Assembly: GCF_029960665.1 (NCBI RefSeq)
Contig: NZ_JASBRB010000001.1
Coordinates: forward strand, 363,469 to 427,468
Source of the DNA: Pseudarthrobacter sp. AL07
GTDB lineage: Bacteria; Actinomycetota; Actinomycetes; Actinomycetales; Micrococcaceae
Direction of reading: 5' to 3'
DNA length: 64,000 nt
Shown: in pieces, positions 35,683 through 45,768 of the stretch
How the letters are laid out: every line of letters begins with the position of its first letter
How positions within the stretch are numbered: position 1 is the first letter of the stretch
Notes under the pieces: model-generated
What the model saw: the letters and a program-made list of their open reading frames with translations, nothing else
Databases searched by the model: none
Told to the model about the DNA's origin: nothing
Translations under genes and position numbers: made by a program

Positions 35683-36914
35683 ATTCGTTTAAGCGACTCT
35701 CGCGTCACAGCCCAGCAGGCCGCCGCGAGCACCAGCACACCGCCGGTGACCCCGAACGCCCAGCCGTAGCCCAGCCGGTCTGCCAGAACCCCCACCAGGA
35801 CCGGTCCGGCAATGGCACCGACGTCCGAGGTCATCTGGTAGACGGCCAGGACGCGCCCGCCGGACCGCTCATTGCCGATGACATCCGCGACGGCAGCCTG
35901 CTGGGCAGGTCCCAGCAGTCCGGACCCCACCCCGGCCACAACCGAGGCGGCCAGGAACCAACCCAGGTGGGACGTGAAGCCGATGGCGGCCGTGGCGAGA
36001 CCGGCGACCAGGAGCCCGCCGACCATCAACGGCCGCCTGCCCAGGCTGTCCGCCAGCCGGCCGGAGAATGTCAGCGCTGCGGCATTGCCGGCAGCAAAAA
36101 CGGCCAGCGCCAGGCCGGCAGCCTCCGGACCGGCGCCGAGCGCAGCAACCGCAAACAGCGGGACGGTGGCCATCCGCACACCGAACGTGGCCCAGCCGTT
36201 GGCGAAGCTGGACATCAGTGCCGAGCGGTACGCACCAACTTGCCAGGCCTCGATGAACGGCATGTCAGGGGCGCGGCCCACCGTGGACCGGTCCGCCGAC
36301 GGCGCATGGCTGAGCTGGGTCTGCACCACGGCGGCAGCAAGGATCAGCGCGGCCGCGTAGCAAAGGAACGGGACCCGCAAGCCGAATCCAGCCAGCAGCC
36401 CGCCCACCACCGGGCCCAGGACGCTGCCGATCAGAAACGCGGATGCGTAGGCGCCGGATACCCTGCCCCGGCTTTGCGGCGGCGCCAGCCGCACCACAAG
36501 GGCCATGGAAGCCACCGTGAACATCACCGAGCCCACACCGCCAAGCCCCCGGAAGACCAGGAGCTGCCAGTAGTCCTGGGCAAAGGCGCACGCCGCGGTT
36601 GAAACCGCAACAATCAGCAGCCCCGCCACATAGATCGGCCGTTCACCCCAACGGGCAATCAAGGCCCCGCCCGCCGGCGCGAACACCAGCCGCATGAAGG
36701 CGAAGATGCTCACGATCACGGCGGCGGCCGTCGCCCCGACGTCGAAAGTGGTGGCGAACTGGGGCAGGACCGGCGCCACCAGCCCAAACCCGAGGGCAAT
36801 CAGGAACGCCGCAGCGAGCATCACCTTGATGTCGCGCGGCAGCGTGGGCCTCTGCGGGCGGACAACTGACAAAATCCGCGTTGTGGCGCGGCTCACGCGT
36901 GATGGTGCCGTCAT
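35673..36914 (-). CDS. MFS transporter (drug efflux type)
   Basis: 413 aa from the ATG at 36914 (MTAPSRVSRATTRILSVVRPQRPTLPRDIKVMLAAAFLIALG), with GGAA upstream; the longer frame to 37142 lacks a start signal and crosses the amt control region. About 12 transmembrane helices are visible. Seen: the loop 2-3 motif GGALIARWGERPIYVAGLL and a repeat-like GRLADSLGRRPLMVGGLLVAG in the second half, plus motif C-like GSVLGPVVGGLLAGFG, which points to drug:H+ antiport. The substrate is unknown. It is divergent from amt and converges with ftsY. Confidence 0.88.
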   Translation of the reverse strand: MTAPSRVSRATTRILSVVRPQRPTLPRDIKVMLAAAFLIALGFGLVAPVLPQFATTFDVGATAAAVIVSIFAFMRLVFAPAGGALIARWGERPIYVAGLLIVAVSTAACAFAQDYWQLLVFRGLGGVGSVMFTVASMALVVRLAPPQSRGRVSGAYASAFLIGSVLGPVVGGLLAGFGLRVPFLCYAAALILAAAVVQTQLSHAPSADRSTVGRAPDMPFIEAWQVGAYRSALMSSFANGWATFGVRMATVPLFAVAALGAGPEAAGLALAVFAAGNAAALTFSGRLADSLGRRPLMVGGLLVAGLATAAIGFTSHLGWFLAASVVAGVGSGLLGPAQQAAVADVIGNERSGGRVLAVYQMTSDVGAIAGPVLVGVLADRLGYGWAFGVTGGVLVLAAACWAVTRESLKRIEG

Positions 36915-36962
36915 GGGGCGGTTTCCTTGCAAGGTAGGCAGCCGAGGGTCGGCGGCAGTGGT

Positions 36963-37027
36963 GAAACATAACCGTAACAAGCCAGATATGCACCATTTAC
37001 TTCCGGGAGGTTGTTGTAACAAGCCAG
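36963..37027 (+). promoter_or_regulatory. amt-glnK control region: GlnR-like box and phased direct repeat
   Basis: GAAAC-ATAACC-GTAAC (36963-36978) matches the half-sites of the actinobacterial GlnR box with the usual 6-nt spacing. The 12-mer GTAACAAGCCAG occurs at 36974-36985 and again at 37016-37027, exactly 42 bp (four helical turns) apart. No AmtR-like ATAGAAC palindrome is seen. Confidence 0.55.
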
Positions 37028-37140
37028 CAATGAAAATCCTCTGCGGCCGAAACACCGCAGCGACAGACTCGATGCAGGACGCAAAAGGCGTTAGTAAGGC
37101 GGAGTATTCCGCAGCATCGATCACAGGGAGGACGTGCACC

Positions 37141-38490
37141 ATGGAACTTACCGCAGGTCACGTATGGCTAATGGTGGCAGCAGCACTCGTGCTGTTCATG
37201 ACACCAGGTCTGGCATTTTTCTACGGCGGCATGACGCGCGCCAAAGCTGCACTGAACATGATGATGATGAGCTTCATCTCCATCGGCATGGTCGGCGTAG
37301 TCTGGGTGCTCTGGGGCGCTTCGATGAGCTCCGGCGAGGGGTTCCTGCAGATCGTCGGGAATCCGTTCGCCACCTTCGGCCTTGAAGGCATCACCAGCCC
37401 TGACGGGCTCATCAAGGTCGGCTATGCCGCCACCTTCGCCATCATCACCGTCGCCCTCATCAGTGGCGCGATCGCTGACCGCGCCAAGTTTGGCGCCTGG
37501 ACCGTCTTCGTCCCCGTCTGGGTCACCCTCGTCTACTGCCCCCTGGCCTACATGGTCTGGGGCGGCGGCCTCTTCGGCCCCGAAGGCGCCATTGGCCAGG
37601 CCCTCGGCCCGGCCATCGACTTCGCCGGCGGCACCGTGGTCCACATTAATGCCGGTGTGGCAGCCCTCGTACTCGTCCTGATCATCGGCAACCGCCGCGG
37701 CTTCGGCAAGGACCCCAACCACCGCCCGCACAACATCCCGTTCGTGATGCTGGGTGCAGCCATCCTGTGGTTCGGCTGGTTCGGCTTCAACGGCGGCGCG
37801 GCCACCACTGCTGAGCAGGGCGGCCTGATCTGGGTGAACACCCTCGCAGCCCCGGCCGCGGCAATGCTCGGCTGGCTCGTCACAGAACGCATCCGCGACG
37901 GACACCCCACCTCCCTTGGGGCAGCCTCCGGTGTGGTTGCCGGCCTGGTTGCCATCACCCCTGCCTGTGCCAACGTCAGCCCGGTGGGCGCGCTCGGTCT
38001 CGGTGTCGTCGCCGGTGTCGCCTCGGCCCTGGCCGTCGGCCTCAAGTTCCGCTGGGGCTTCGATGACTCCCTGGATGTTGTGGGCGTTCACTTGGTCTCC
38101 GGCATCATCGGAACGGTTGCCCTGGGCTTCATCGCCCTCCCCGCCGACGGTGTGGGCGGCGGCCTCTTCTACGGCGGCGGCGCGGCCCAGCTTTGGGCCC
38201 AGCTCGCAGCGGCAGGCATCGTCATCGCCTACTCGGCGACCCTCACGGCGATCATCGCCTTCGCCATCCACAAGACCATGGGCTTCCGGGTATCCCAGGA
38301 GCAGGAAGCTGTTGGCGTTGACCTCAGCCTGCACGCCGAAACGGCGTACGAGTTCGGAGTGGGCGGCCACGGCGGGAGCTTCCAGCCGTTTCACGAACTG
38401 ATCACGGGCAAAGGCTCTGCCGCTGACGGCGAAGCAGCCGGCACCAAGAAGACTGAACCGGCAGCGGGCAAGGAAAGCGTGGAAGCATGA
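37141..38490 (+). CDS. amt: Ammonium transporter
   Basis: 449 aa from the ATG at 37141 with SD AGGGAGG (37125-37131). The open frame upstream to 36694 is not coding. Eleven or so transmembrane helices. Seen: WLMVAAALVLFMTPGLAFFYGGM, YMVWGGGLFG, the pore His residues in GGTVVHINAGVAALV and VVGVHLVSGIIGTVALG, and the signature region WFGFNGGAATTAEQGGLIWVNTLAAPAAAMLGW. The C-terminal tail (residues about 380-449) is cytosolic, rich in Gly/Ala/Lys, and would contact the PII protein. It overlaps glnK by 4 bp (ATGA). Likely induced by nitrogen limitation via the upstream GlnR-like box. Confidence 0.96.
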   Translation: MELTAGHVWLMVAAALVLFMTPGLAFFYGGMTRAKAALNMMMMSFISIGMVGVVWVLWGASMSSGEGFLQIVGNPFATFGLEGITSPDGLIKVGYAATFAIITVALISGAIADRAKFGAWTVFVPVWVTLVYCPLAYMVWGGGLFGPEGAIGQALGPAIDFAGGTVVHINAGVAALVLVLIIGNRRGFGKDPNHRPHNIPFVMLGAAILWFGWFGFNGGAATTAEQGGLIWVNTLAAPAAAMLGWLVTERIRDGHPTSLGAASGVVAGLVAITPACANVSPVGALGLGVVAGVASALAVGLKFRWGFDDSLDVVGVHLVSGIIGTVALGFIALPADGVGGGLFYGGGAAQLWAQLAAAGIVIAYSATLTAIIAFAIHKTMGFRVSQEQEAVGVDLSLHAETAYEFGVGGHGGSFQPFHELITGKGSAADGEAAGTKKTEPAAGKESVEA

Positions 38491-38825
38491 AACTGATCAC
38501 AGCCATCGTCCGCCCGGAGAAGCTCGAAGCCATCCGGGAGGGCCTGGAGTCCTACGGCGTCCAGGGGCTGACGGTCAGCGCGGCCAGCGGCTACGGCCGC
38601 CAGCGCGGCTACACGGAGGTCTACCGCGGAGCTGAATACAACGTGGACCTCCTGCCCAAGATCCGGGTTGAAGTCCTCGCCACGGACGAACAGGCCGATG
38701 ACATCCTGGACGTCATCATCGCCAGCTCCAACACCGGCCGCGCGGGCGACGGCAAAGTCTGGACCGTGGACGTCTTCGAAGCCGTCAGGGTCCGCACGGG
38801 AGAACGCGGCGTCGCCGCCATCTAG
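38487..38825 (+). CDS. glnK: Nitrogen regulatory protein PII
   Basis: 112 aa. Trimeric sensor of 2-oxoglutarate, ATP and ADP that controls Amt. Seen: MKLITAIVRPEKLEAIREGLE, T-loop SGYGRQRGYTEVYRGAEYNVDLLPK with the modifiable Tyr51, and the C-terminal signature TGRAGDGKVWTVDVFEAVRVRTGERG. In related actinobacteria Tyr51 is adenylylated by GlnD. Here no glnD follows: a strong terminator and a convergent glucose-6-phosphate dehydrogenase gene come next. Naming glnK rather than glnB rests on linkage to amt. Confidence 0.96.
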   Translation: MKLITAIVRPEKLEAIREGLESYGVQGLTVSAASGYGRQRGYTEVYRGAEYNVDLLPKIRVEVLATDEQADDILDVIIASSNTGRAGDGKVWTVDVFEAVRVRTGERGVAAI

Positions 38826-38851
38826 CTGTTCCAGAAGTTGATCCACACGAA

Positions 38852-38899
38852 AGAGCGGGCAGGGAACCTCAAAAGGTTCCCTGCCCGCTCTGTTTGTTC
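38852..38899. terminator. Bidirectional rho-independent terminator between glnK and zwf
   Basis: Perfect 18-bp stem (38852-38869 and 38874-38891; core GCGGGCAGGGAACCT) with a CAAA loop. It is followed by TGTTTGTT on the plus strand and by TTTCG on the minus strand, so it can end transcripts from both sides. Confidence 0.9.
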
Positions 38900-38903
38900 T
38901 GGC

Positions 38904-40307
38904 CTACTCAGCCGGCGCGGAACCTGGCCATCCGGCGGGACCGGCCGAACCGGCGTCGTACTTTTCCAGCGGCACCGTGCCCCGCTGCCAGGCCTTCAGC
39001 ACCGGCTCAAGAATCCGCCAGCACTCCTCCGCTGTGTCACCGCGCACCGAGAGCAGCGGATCCCCGCTCAGGACGCCCTCGAGCACTTCGCCATAGGGCA
39101 GCAGCTCAGAAGCGCTCAGCTCCGCATTCAGTGTTGTGCGGCTCAGGCTGAACATGCTGCCGGGACCGTTGACGTCGACGTCGAAGGCCAGGGTATCGGG
39201 CCCGAACCCGATCCGCAGCCGGTTAGGGGAGTCCACGCCCGTGAAGCCCGCCGGAAGGTGCGGTACGGGCCGGAAGGTGACCACGGCCTCCTTCCGTCGC
39301 ACACCGAGGGCCTTGCCCGAACGCAGAATGAAAGGGACCCCCTTCCATCGCCAGTTATCGATGTCCACGCGGACTTCCGCCAGAGTCTCCGTTCCACGGG
39401 ATGCGTCCACGCCTTCTTCCTGCACATAGTCCGGGACCTTCCTGCCGGCAATCGAACCCGCCGTATACGTGGCCCGGCGCGTGGATTTTGCGTAAGGGGC
39501 GCTGATGCTGCTGGCGCGGAGCACGGCCGCGATGGCGTCCCGGAGGTCCCGCTCCCCGAGGGTGGCCGGCGGCTCGATGGCCATGAGCGCCATGATCTGC
39601 AGCAAGTGGCTCTGGATCATGTCGCGCAGGGCGCCTGCATTGTCGTAGTACCGCGCCCTGCCCTCCAGCGCCAGGTCCTCGTCGAAGATGATCTCGACCT
39701 TTTCCACATGCTCGCGGTTCCACACGGGTTCCAGGAAATTATTCGCAAAGCGCAGGCCCAGGATGTTCAGCACCGTCGCTTTCCCCAGGAAGTGGTCCAC
39801 CCGGTGGATGTGGTCCTCCGGCACCAGAGCGGCGAGTGTGCGGTTAAGGGAACGGGCGGAGGATTCACTGGAGCCGAAAGGCTTCTCCATGACCAGCCGT
39901 GTTCCGGCCGGAACCTGGTCACGGTGCAGCGACTCGCAGGCCAGCTGGCTGACATGGGGAGGCAACGCAAAATAGATCGCAGTGGGACCCTCCAGCCCGG
40001 ACAACAGTCCCGCCAGGGCTCCTTCCGCCGTAACATCAAGCTGGTGGTAAGCGGTGGCCTTAGCCAAGGCGGTGAGGGCCTTTTTTCCAACCGTGTTGGC
40101 GGCCTCCGCAGCGGGGGCGAAGGCCTTGCGGACCCGGGTACGCCACTGTTCCGACGTCCAGGCGTCGGATCCGGCGCCCACCAGGGTCAGGCCATCAGTC
40201 CGGCCGGTAGCCACCAGCCGGGCCAGTCCCGGCAGCAGGAGGCGGCCGGTCAGATCGCCTGAGGCGCCGAGAATGAGCAGGGTTTTTACACTTGTTTGGC
40301 TCGTCAC
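38904..40307 (-). CDS. zwf: Glucose-6-phosphate dehydrogenase (divergent)
   Basis: 467 aa from the GTG at 40307; CATGCT ends 6 nt upstream. The frame continues upstream to 40769 only as the antisense of ffh. It oxidises glucose 6-phosphate to 6-phosphogluconolactone with NADP+ or NAD+. Seen: LLILGASGDLTGRLLLPGLARL, LVMEKPFGSSESSARSLN, HRVDHFLGKATVLNILGLRFAN (usual form RIDHYLGKE; the Glu is Ala here), and LEGRARYYDNAGALRDMIQSHLLQIMALMAIEPP. The sequence is divergent from typical Zwf and the genome may carry another copy. It occupies the place between glnK and ffh where glnD is common. Confidence 0.87.
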   Translation of the reverse strand: MTSQTSVKTLLILGASGDLTGRLLLPGLARLVATGRTDGLTLVGAGSDAWTSEQWRTRVRKAFAPAAEAANTVGKKALTALAKATAYHQLDVTAEGALAGLLSGLEGPTAIYFALPPHVSQLACESLHRDQVPAGTRLVMEKPFGSSESSARSLNRTLAALVPEDHIHRVDHFLGKATVLNILGLRFANNFLEPVWNREHVEKVEIIFDEDLALEGRARYYDNAGALRDMIQSHLLQIMALMAIEPPATLGERDLRDAIAAVLRASSISAPYAKSTRRATYTAGSIAGRKVPDYVQEEGVDASRGTETLAEVRVDIDNWRWKGVPFILRSGKALGVRRKEAVVTFRPVPHLPAGFTGVDSPNRLRIGFGPDTLAFDVDVNGPGSMFSLSRTTLNAELSASELLPYGEVLEGVLSGDPLLSVRGDTAEECWRILEPVLKAWQRGTVPLEKYDAGSAGPAGWPGSAPAE

Positions 40308-40395
40308 CCTGCCAGCATGCCATCCGGCAAGCCCGACTTGGTACCCTAGATAGTCGAGTCCCCCCTGTAAATCCACTGAAAGAAGTGCGCGGCGC

Positions 40396-41976
40396 GTGTT
40401 CAATTCACTCTCTGACCGGTTGACAGCAACCTTCAAGAATCTCCGTGGCAAGGGCCGCCTCACTGAGGCCGACGTTGATGCCACAGTCCGGGAAATCCGT
40501 CGCGCCCTCCTGGATGCCGACGTCGCCGTTTCCGTGGTGCGTGAATTTACGGCCCGCATCCGCGAGCGTGCCCTCGGGGCAGAGGTTTCGGGGGCGCTGA
40601 ACCCCAGCCAGCAGATCGTCAAGATCGTCAATGAGGAGCTCGTTGAGATCCTCGGCGGCGAGACCCGCCGCATCCGCCTGGCCAAGTCCGGCCCCACCAT
40701 CATCATGCTGGCCGGCCTCCAAGGTGCAGGTAAGACCACCCTGGCGGGCAAGCTCTCCAAATGGCTCAAGGCTCAAGGTCACAGCCCCCTCCTGGTGGCA
40801 TGTGATCTTCAGCGGCCCAATGCCGTCACTCAGCTCCAGGTTGTGGGCCAGCGTGCAGGCGTGCCCGTTTTCGCGCCGCACCCCGGAGCCACCTCGGAAC
40901 TGGAGCACCCCGCCGGTGACCCGGTCGCCGTCGCCCGCGCCGGCGTCGAGGAAGCCCGCCAGAAGCTGCACGACGTTGTGATAGTTGATACCGCCGGGCG
41001 CCTTGGCGTTGACGCCGAGATGATGGAGCAGGCGGGCCAGATCCGCCGCGCCATTGTCCCCAATGAAGTGCTGTTCGTGATTGACGCCATGATCGGACAG
41101 GACGCCGTGAACACGGCTGTCGCGTTTGACGAGGGTGTGAACTTCACCGGAATCGTGCTGTCAAAGCTCGACGGCGACGCCCGCGGTGGTGCCGCACTGT
41201 CGGTCGCGTCGGTCACCGGTAAACCGGTCATGTTCGCCTCCACCGGTGAGGGCGTGGATGACTTTGAGCTCTTCCACCCGGACCGCATGGCCTCCCGCAT
41301 CCTGGACATGGGTGACGTCCTCACTCTGATTGAGCAGGCCGAGAAGAACTGGGACAAGGACGAAGCCGCCCGGATGGCGAAGAAATTTGCCGACCAGGAA
41401 GACTTCACGCTGGACGACTTCCTCTCCCAGATGCAGCAGATCCGCAACATGGGCTCCATGAAGAAAATGCTCATGATGATGCCCGGTGCGCAGAACATCC
41501 GCGGGCAGCTGGAGAACTTTGACGAGCGCGAGATCGACCGGGTCGAAGCGATCGTCCGTTCCATGACGCCGCACGAACGCGTCGCCCCGAAGATCATCAA
41601 CGGCTCCCGACGGGCACGCATCGCCCGCGGTTCAGGCGTGCACGTCTCCGAGGTCAACGGCCTGCTGGAGCGCTTCGGCCAGGCCCAGAAGATGATGAAG
41701 AAGATGGCCCAGGGCGGCGGCATGCCCGGAATGCCGGGGATGCCCGGCATGGGCGGCCCCGGCAGCGCGCGGAAGGGCGGCAAGAACGCCCCGAAGAAGA
41801 AGGCCCGCTCAGGCAACCCTGCCAAGGCTGCCCAGGAGCTCAAGGACGCCGAAGCCCGTCGGGCCGGCGCGGCTAAGGCTCTCCCCACGGGGGCGGCGTT
41901 CGGCCAGCAGGGCGGCGACTTCGACCCTTCCCAGCTGAACCTGCCCAAGGGATTCGACAAGTTCCTCGGCAAGTAA
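40396..41976 (+). CDS. ffh: Signal recognition particle protein Ffh
   Basis: 526 aa with a GTG start. It binds 4.5S RNA and signal sequences of nascent membrane and secreted proteins. NG domain: MLAGLQGAGKTTLAGKLSKWL (G1), VIVDTAGRLGVDAEMM (G3), GIVLSKLDGDARGGAAL (G4). The M domain is methionine-rich (LSQMQQIRNMGSMKKMLMMMPGAQNIRG, GSRRARIARGSGVHVSEVNGLLERFGQAQKMMKKM), followed by a GMPGMPGMPGM repeat and a Lys-rich tail. It pairs with FtsY at 34.4 kb. A possible promoter lies around TACCCT (40341-40346). Confidence 0.97.
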   Translation: MFNSLSDRLTATFKNLRGKGRLTEADVDATVREIRRALLDADVAVSVVREFTARIRERALGAEVSGALNPSQQIVKIVNEELVEILGGETRRIRLAKSGPTIIMLAGLQGAGKTTLAGKLSKWLKAQGHSPLLVACDLQRPNAVTQLQVVGQRAGVPVFAPHPGATSELEHPAGDPVAVARAGVEEARQKLHDVVIVDTAGRLGVDAEMMEQAGQIRRAIVPNEVLFVIDAMIGQDAVNTAVAFDEGVNFTGIVLSKLDGDARGGAALSVASVTGKPVMFASTGEGVDDFELFHPDRMASRILDMGDVLTLIEQAEKNWDKDEAARMAKKFADQEDFTLDDFLSQMQQIRNMGSMKKMLMMMPGAQNIRGQLENFDEREIDRVEAIVRSMTPHERVAPKIINGSRRARIARGSGVHVSEVNGLLERFGQAQKMMKKMAQGGGMPGMPGMPGMGGPGSARKGGKNAPKKKARSGNPAKAAQELKDAEARRAGAAKALPTGAAFGQQGGDFDPSQLNLPKGFDKFLGK

Positions 41977-42079
41977 CCACCCCGCCCGGCCGGGTAGCTG
42001 CAGGTGTTGTATTGAGCACTCACGCCGACACTTACTGCTGCCCGATCGGGATGTCGGCGCCGTGGAATAGGGTTGGGGC

Positions 42080-42814
42080 ATGTTCAAACAGCGGGTAGTG
42101 TTCGTGCACGGCGCCGGACCTTTCGGTGCCGCGGCGTGGCCGCACCAGCACGGAATGGCGCTGACGTACGACGCGCTGTTCCTGCGGCGGCACGGCTTTG
42201 ACCCCGTCGCTGAGCCCCTGGAGTCCTCGTTCGCCGAAGACACCGCCATCATCCTGCGCTCACTGGCCGATGACGGCCGCGGTGCCGCCGGCGGCCATGT
42301 TGTGGCCCACGCCGAGGGCGCCATTGCGGCCATGATGGCCGCCGTCGAACGCCCTGACCTGGTGTTTTCCCTGACGCTGATTGAACCGGCGTGCTTGTCT
42401 CTGACAGCCGAACTGCCGGCCACGTCTGCCCACAGGGCACTGATGCAACCGCTGTTCGATGCCCGGCACCAACTCAGTGATGATGATTTCCAGCGTGAGT
42501 TCGTGCGGAGAATGTTCGCGGCAGACCTGCAGGAGCCCGCCACGCCGGAGGAAAAACGGTCGGCGCGCCGGCTCCGGTTGCAGGCGCCGTCCTGGGAGGC
42601 CCCGCTGCATATTGTTCCAGGCGTCCCCACCATGGTCCTGACGGGCGGCTGGGAACCGCTCTACGAGGAGATCGCCGGATATCTGCAGGAAACCGGTGCC
42701 CTGCACCGCATTGCTGCGGGAGGACACCGGCCCCAGGACTCTGCCGAAGGTGACCGTGCCATCCGGTCCTTCATCGCCGACGTCGGCAGGTCACGCTCGG
42801 TTCAGGCTTCCTGA
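42080..42814 (+). CDS. Alpha/beta-hydrolase-fold protein lacking the nucleophile Ser
   Basis: 244 aa. The fold is clear: VVFVHGAGPFGAAAWPHQHG (oxyanion-type HG loop), VVAHAEGAIAAMMAAVERPDLVFSLTLIEPA, VPTMVLTGGWEPLYEEI and a late His in AAGGHRPQDS. At the nucleophile elbow, where GxSxG is expected, the sequence reads AHAEG, so the Ser is Ala. The protein is therefore probably not a classical serine hydrolase; it may bind a ligand, or use another residue. TAGGGT (42068-42073) ends 6 nt before the ATG, implying a leaderless single-gene transcript. It converges on thiC. Confidence 0.75.
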   Translation: MFKQRVVFVHGAGPFGAAAWPHQHGMALTYDALFLRRHGFDPVAEPLESSFAEDTAIILRSLADDGRGAAGGHVVAHAEGAIAAMMAAVERPDLVFSLTLIEPACLSLTAELPATSAHRALMQPLFDARHQLSDDDFQREFVRRMFAADLQEPATPEEKRSARRLRLQAPSWEAPLHIVPGVPTMVLTGGWEPLYEEIAGYLQETGALHRIAAGGHRPQDSAEGDRAIRSFIADVGRSRSVQAS

Positions 42815-42818
42815 GCCG

Positions 42819-44733
<1,915 letters not shown>

Positions 44734-44741
44734 TCAACTCG

Positions 44742-44747
44742 AAAATA
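44742..44747 (-). promoter_or_regulatory. thiC -10 box
   Basis: TATTTT on the minus strand. The predicted start, at about 44735, coincides with the 5' end of the riboswitch. No good -35 is seen. Confidence 0.5.
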
Positions 44748-44814
44748 CCACAGGCCGAGGGTGGCCGGTGACGGCAATCACAGGACCGGGATCGCAATCT
44801 GCCCGTCCAGCCAC

Positions 44815-44843
44815 TTGAATTAAATTGAAGCTTCAAGTAAATT
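44815..44843 (+). promoter_or_regulatory. VOC-gene promoter with palindromic operator in the spacer
   Basis: -35 TTGAAT (44815-44820), 17-nt spacer, -10 TAAATT (44838-44843). The perfect 12-bp palindrome TTGAAGCTTCAA (44825-44836) lies between the boxes, where a bound MarR- or TetR-type repressor would block RNA polymerase. The area is strikingly AT-rich for this genome. No regulator gene is adjacent. Confidence 0.65.
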
Positions 44844-44892
44844 AGAGGTATGGCCGCCTTCGCCCCGAAGGCCAACGGACCGGGAGCGTTCA

Positions 44893-45768
44893 ATGACTGC
44901 AGAAGCCACCAGCCGGGATCTCCTTCCCGCCGACCTCTCCATGGGCACCGTCATGCTCAAGGTGGGCGACATGAAGCTCATGACCGACTATTACCAGCGC
45001 GCACTCGGCCTGGAGGTTGTGGCCGAAGAGGACGGCGGCGTCTACCTTGGCCGCCTTCAACGCCCTCTCGTCCATCTCGCGGCCGCCCCTTCGCTGATCC
45101 TGCCTGGCAGGGGAGAGGCCGGGCTGTTCCACACCGCGCTGCTCTTTGACAACCAGGCATCGCTGGCTGCCACGGTGGCCTCTGCAGCCCAATACGAACC
45201 CCGGTCCTTCACCGGCAGTGCCGACCACCTCGTCAGCGAGGCCTTCTACTTCAATGACCCCGAAGGCAACGGCATCGAACTGTACTGGGACAGGCCCCGC
45301 GAAAACTGGTCCTGGAACGGGAAGGCTGTAGTGATGGACAGCCTGGCACTGCCGCCGCAGCGCTACCTCGAGCAGCACCTGACCCAGGAATCCGTGACCG
45401 GCCAGCGGGCCAGCGAAGCCGGCGTGGGCCACGTCCACCTCCAGGTGGGCGACGTCCAGTCAGCGCACGATTTCTACGTGGGCACGCTGGGCTTCGAAAA
45501 GACCGCCGGCTGGCACGGGCAGGCGCTGTTTGTCTCCGCTGGCCGGTATCACCATCACATGGCCATGAACGTCTGGAACAGCCGCGGAGCCGGTGCCCGC
45601 AAGGACACCCTGGGCCTTGGCGAAGTGCTCATCGAGGTCCCTTCCGGGGATGACGTCGGAGCGCTCGCCGACCGCCTGAAGGTCGCCGGTGTAGCCTCGC
45701 ACCACACGGGCGCCGTGCTTCGCTTCGAGGACCCGTGGCGCAACAATATCCGTGTCGCCGTCCGCTGA
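44893..45768 (+). CDS. VOC-family (two-domain glyoxalase/extradiol dioxygenase-like) protein
   Basis: 291 aa; GGGAG 6 nt before the ATG. Two vicinal-oxygen-chelate modules: MGTVMLKVGDMKLMTDYYQRALGLEVVAEED...NDPEGNGIELYWDRP, and VGHVHLQVGDVQSAHDFYVGTLGFEKTAGWHGQALFVSAGRYHHHMAMNVWNSRG...FEDPWRNNIRVAVR. This layout matches proteins annotated as catechol 2,3-dioxygenase or CatE-like. Metal ligands in the second module would be the His in GHVHLQ and in YHHHMAMN, with an acidic partner near FEDPW. The likely substrate is an aromatic or electrophilic compound (inference). The repressor-type promoter upstream suggests induction. Confidence 0.85.
   Translation: MTAEATSRDLLPADLSMGTVMLKVGDMKLMTDYYQRALGLEVVAEEDGGVYLGRLQRPLVHLAAAPSLILPGRGEAGLFHTALLFDNQASLAATVASAAQYEPRSFTGSADHLVSEAFYFNDPEGNGIELYWDRPRENWSWNGKAVVMDSLALPPQRYLEQHLTQESVTGQRASEAGVGHVHLQVGDVQSAHDFYVGTLGFEKTAGWHGQALFVSAGRYHHHMAMNVWNSRGAGARKDTLGLGEVLIEVPSGDDVGALADRLKVAGVASHHTGAVLRFEDPWRNNIRVAVR

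Noticed and set aside
36694..37140. 149-residue N-terminal extension of amt
   Set aside because: It is antisense to the MFS gene and covers the GlnR-like control region. The ATG at 37141 has a strong SD and gives a normal Amt N-terminus.
40308..40769. 154-residue N-terminal extension of the glucose-6-phosphate dehydrogenase frame
   Set aside because: It is antisense to ffh, Ser/Arg-rich shadow sequence, and the family N-terminus (LLILGASGDL) begins just after the GTG at 40307.
42023..42059. CGCCGACA..TGTCGGCG inverted repeat after ffh as a terminator
   Set aside because: An 8-bp stem with a 21-nt loop and no T-tract. It may be a minor element but cannot be supported.
44850..45149. 99-codon frame with ATG 6 nt after TAAATT upstream of the VOC gene
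   Set aside because: It overlaps the VOC gene in another frame and is Arg/Pro-rich shadow sequence. The VOC ATG at 44893 has its own SD. The N6 spacing is probably chance.
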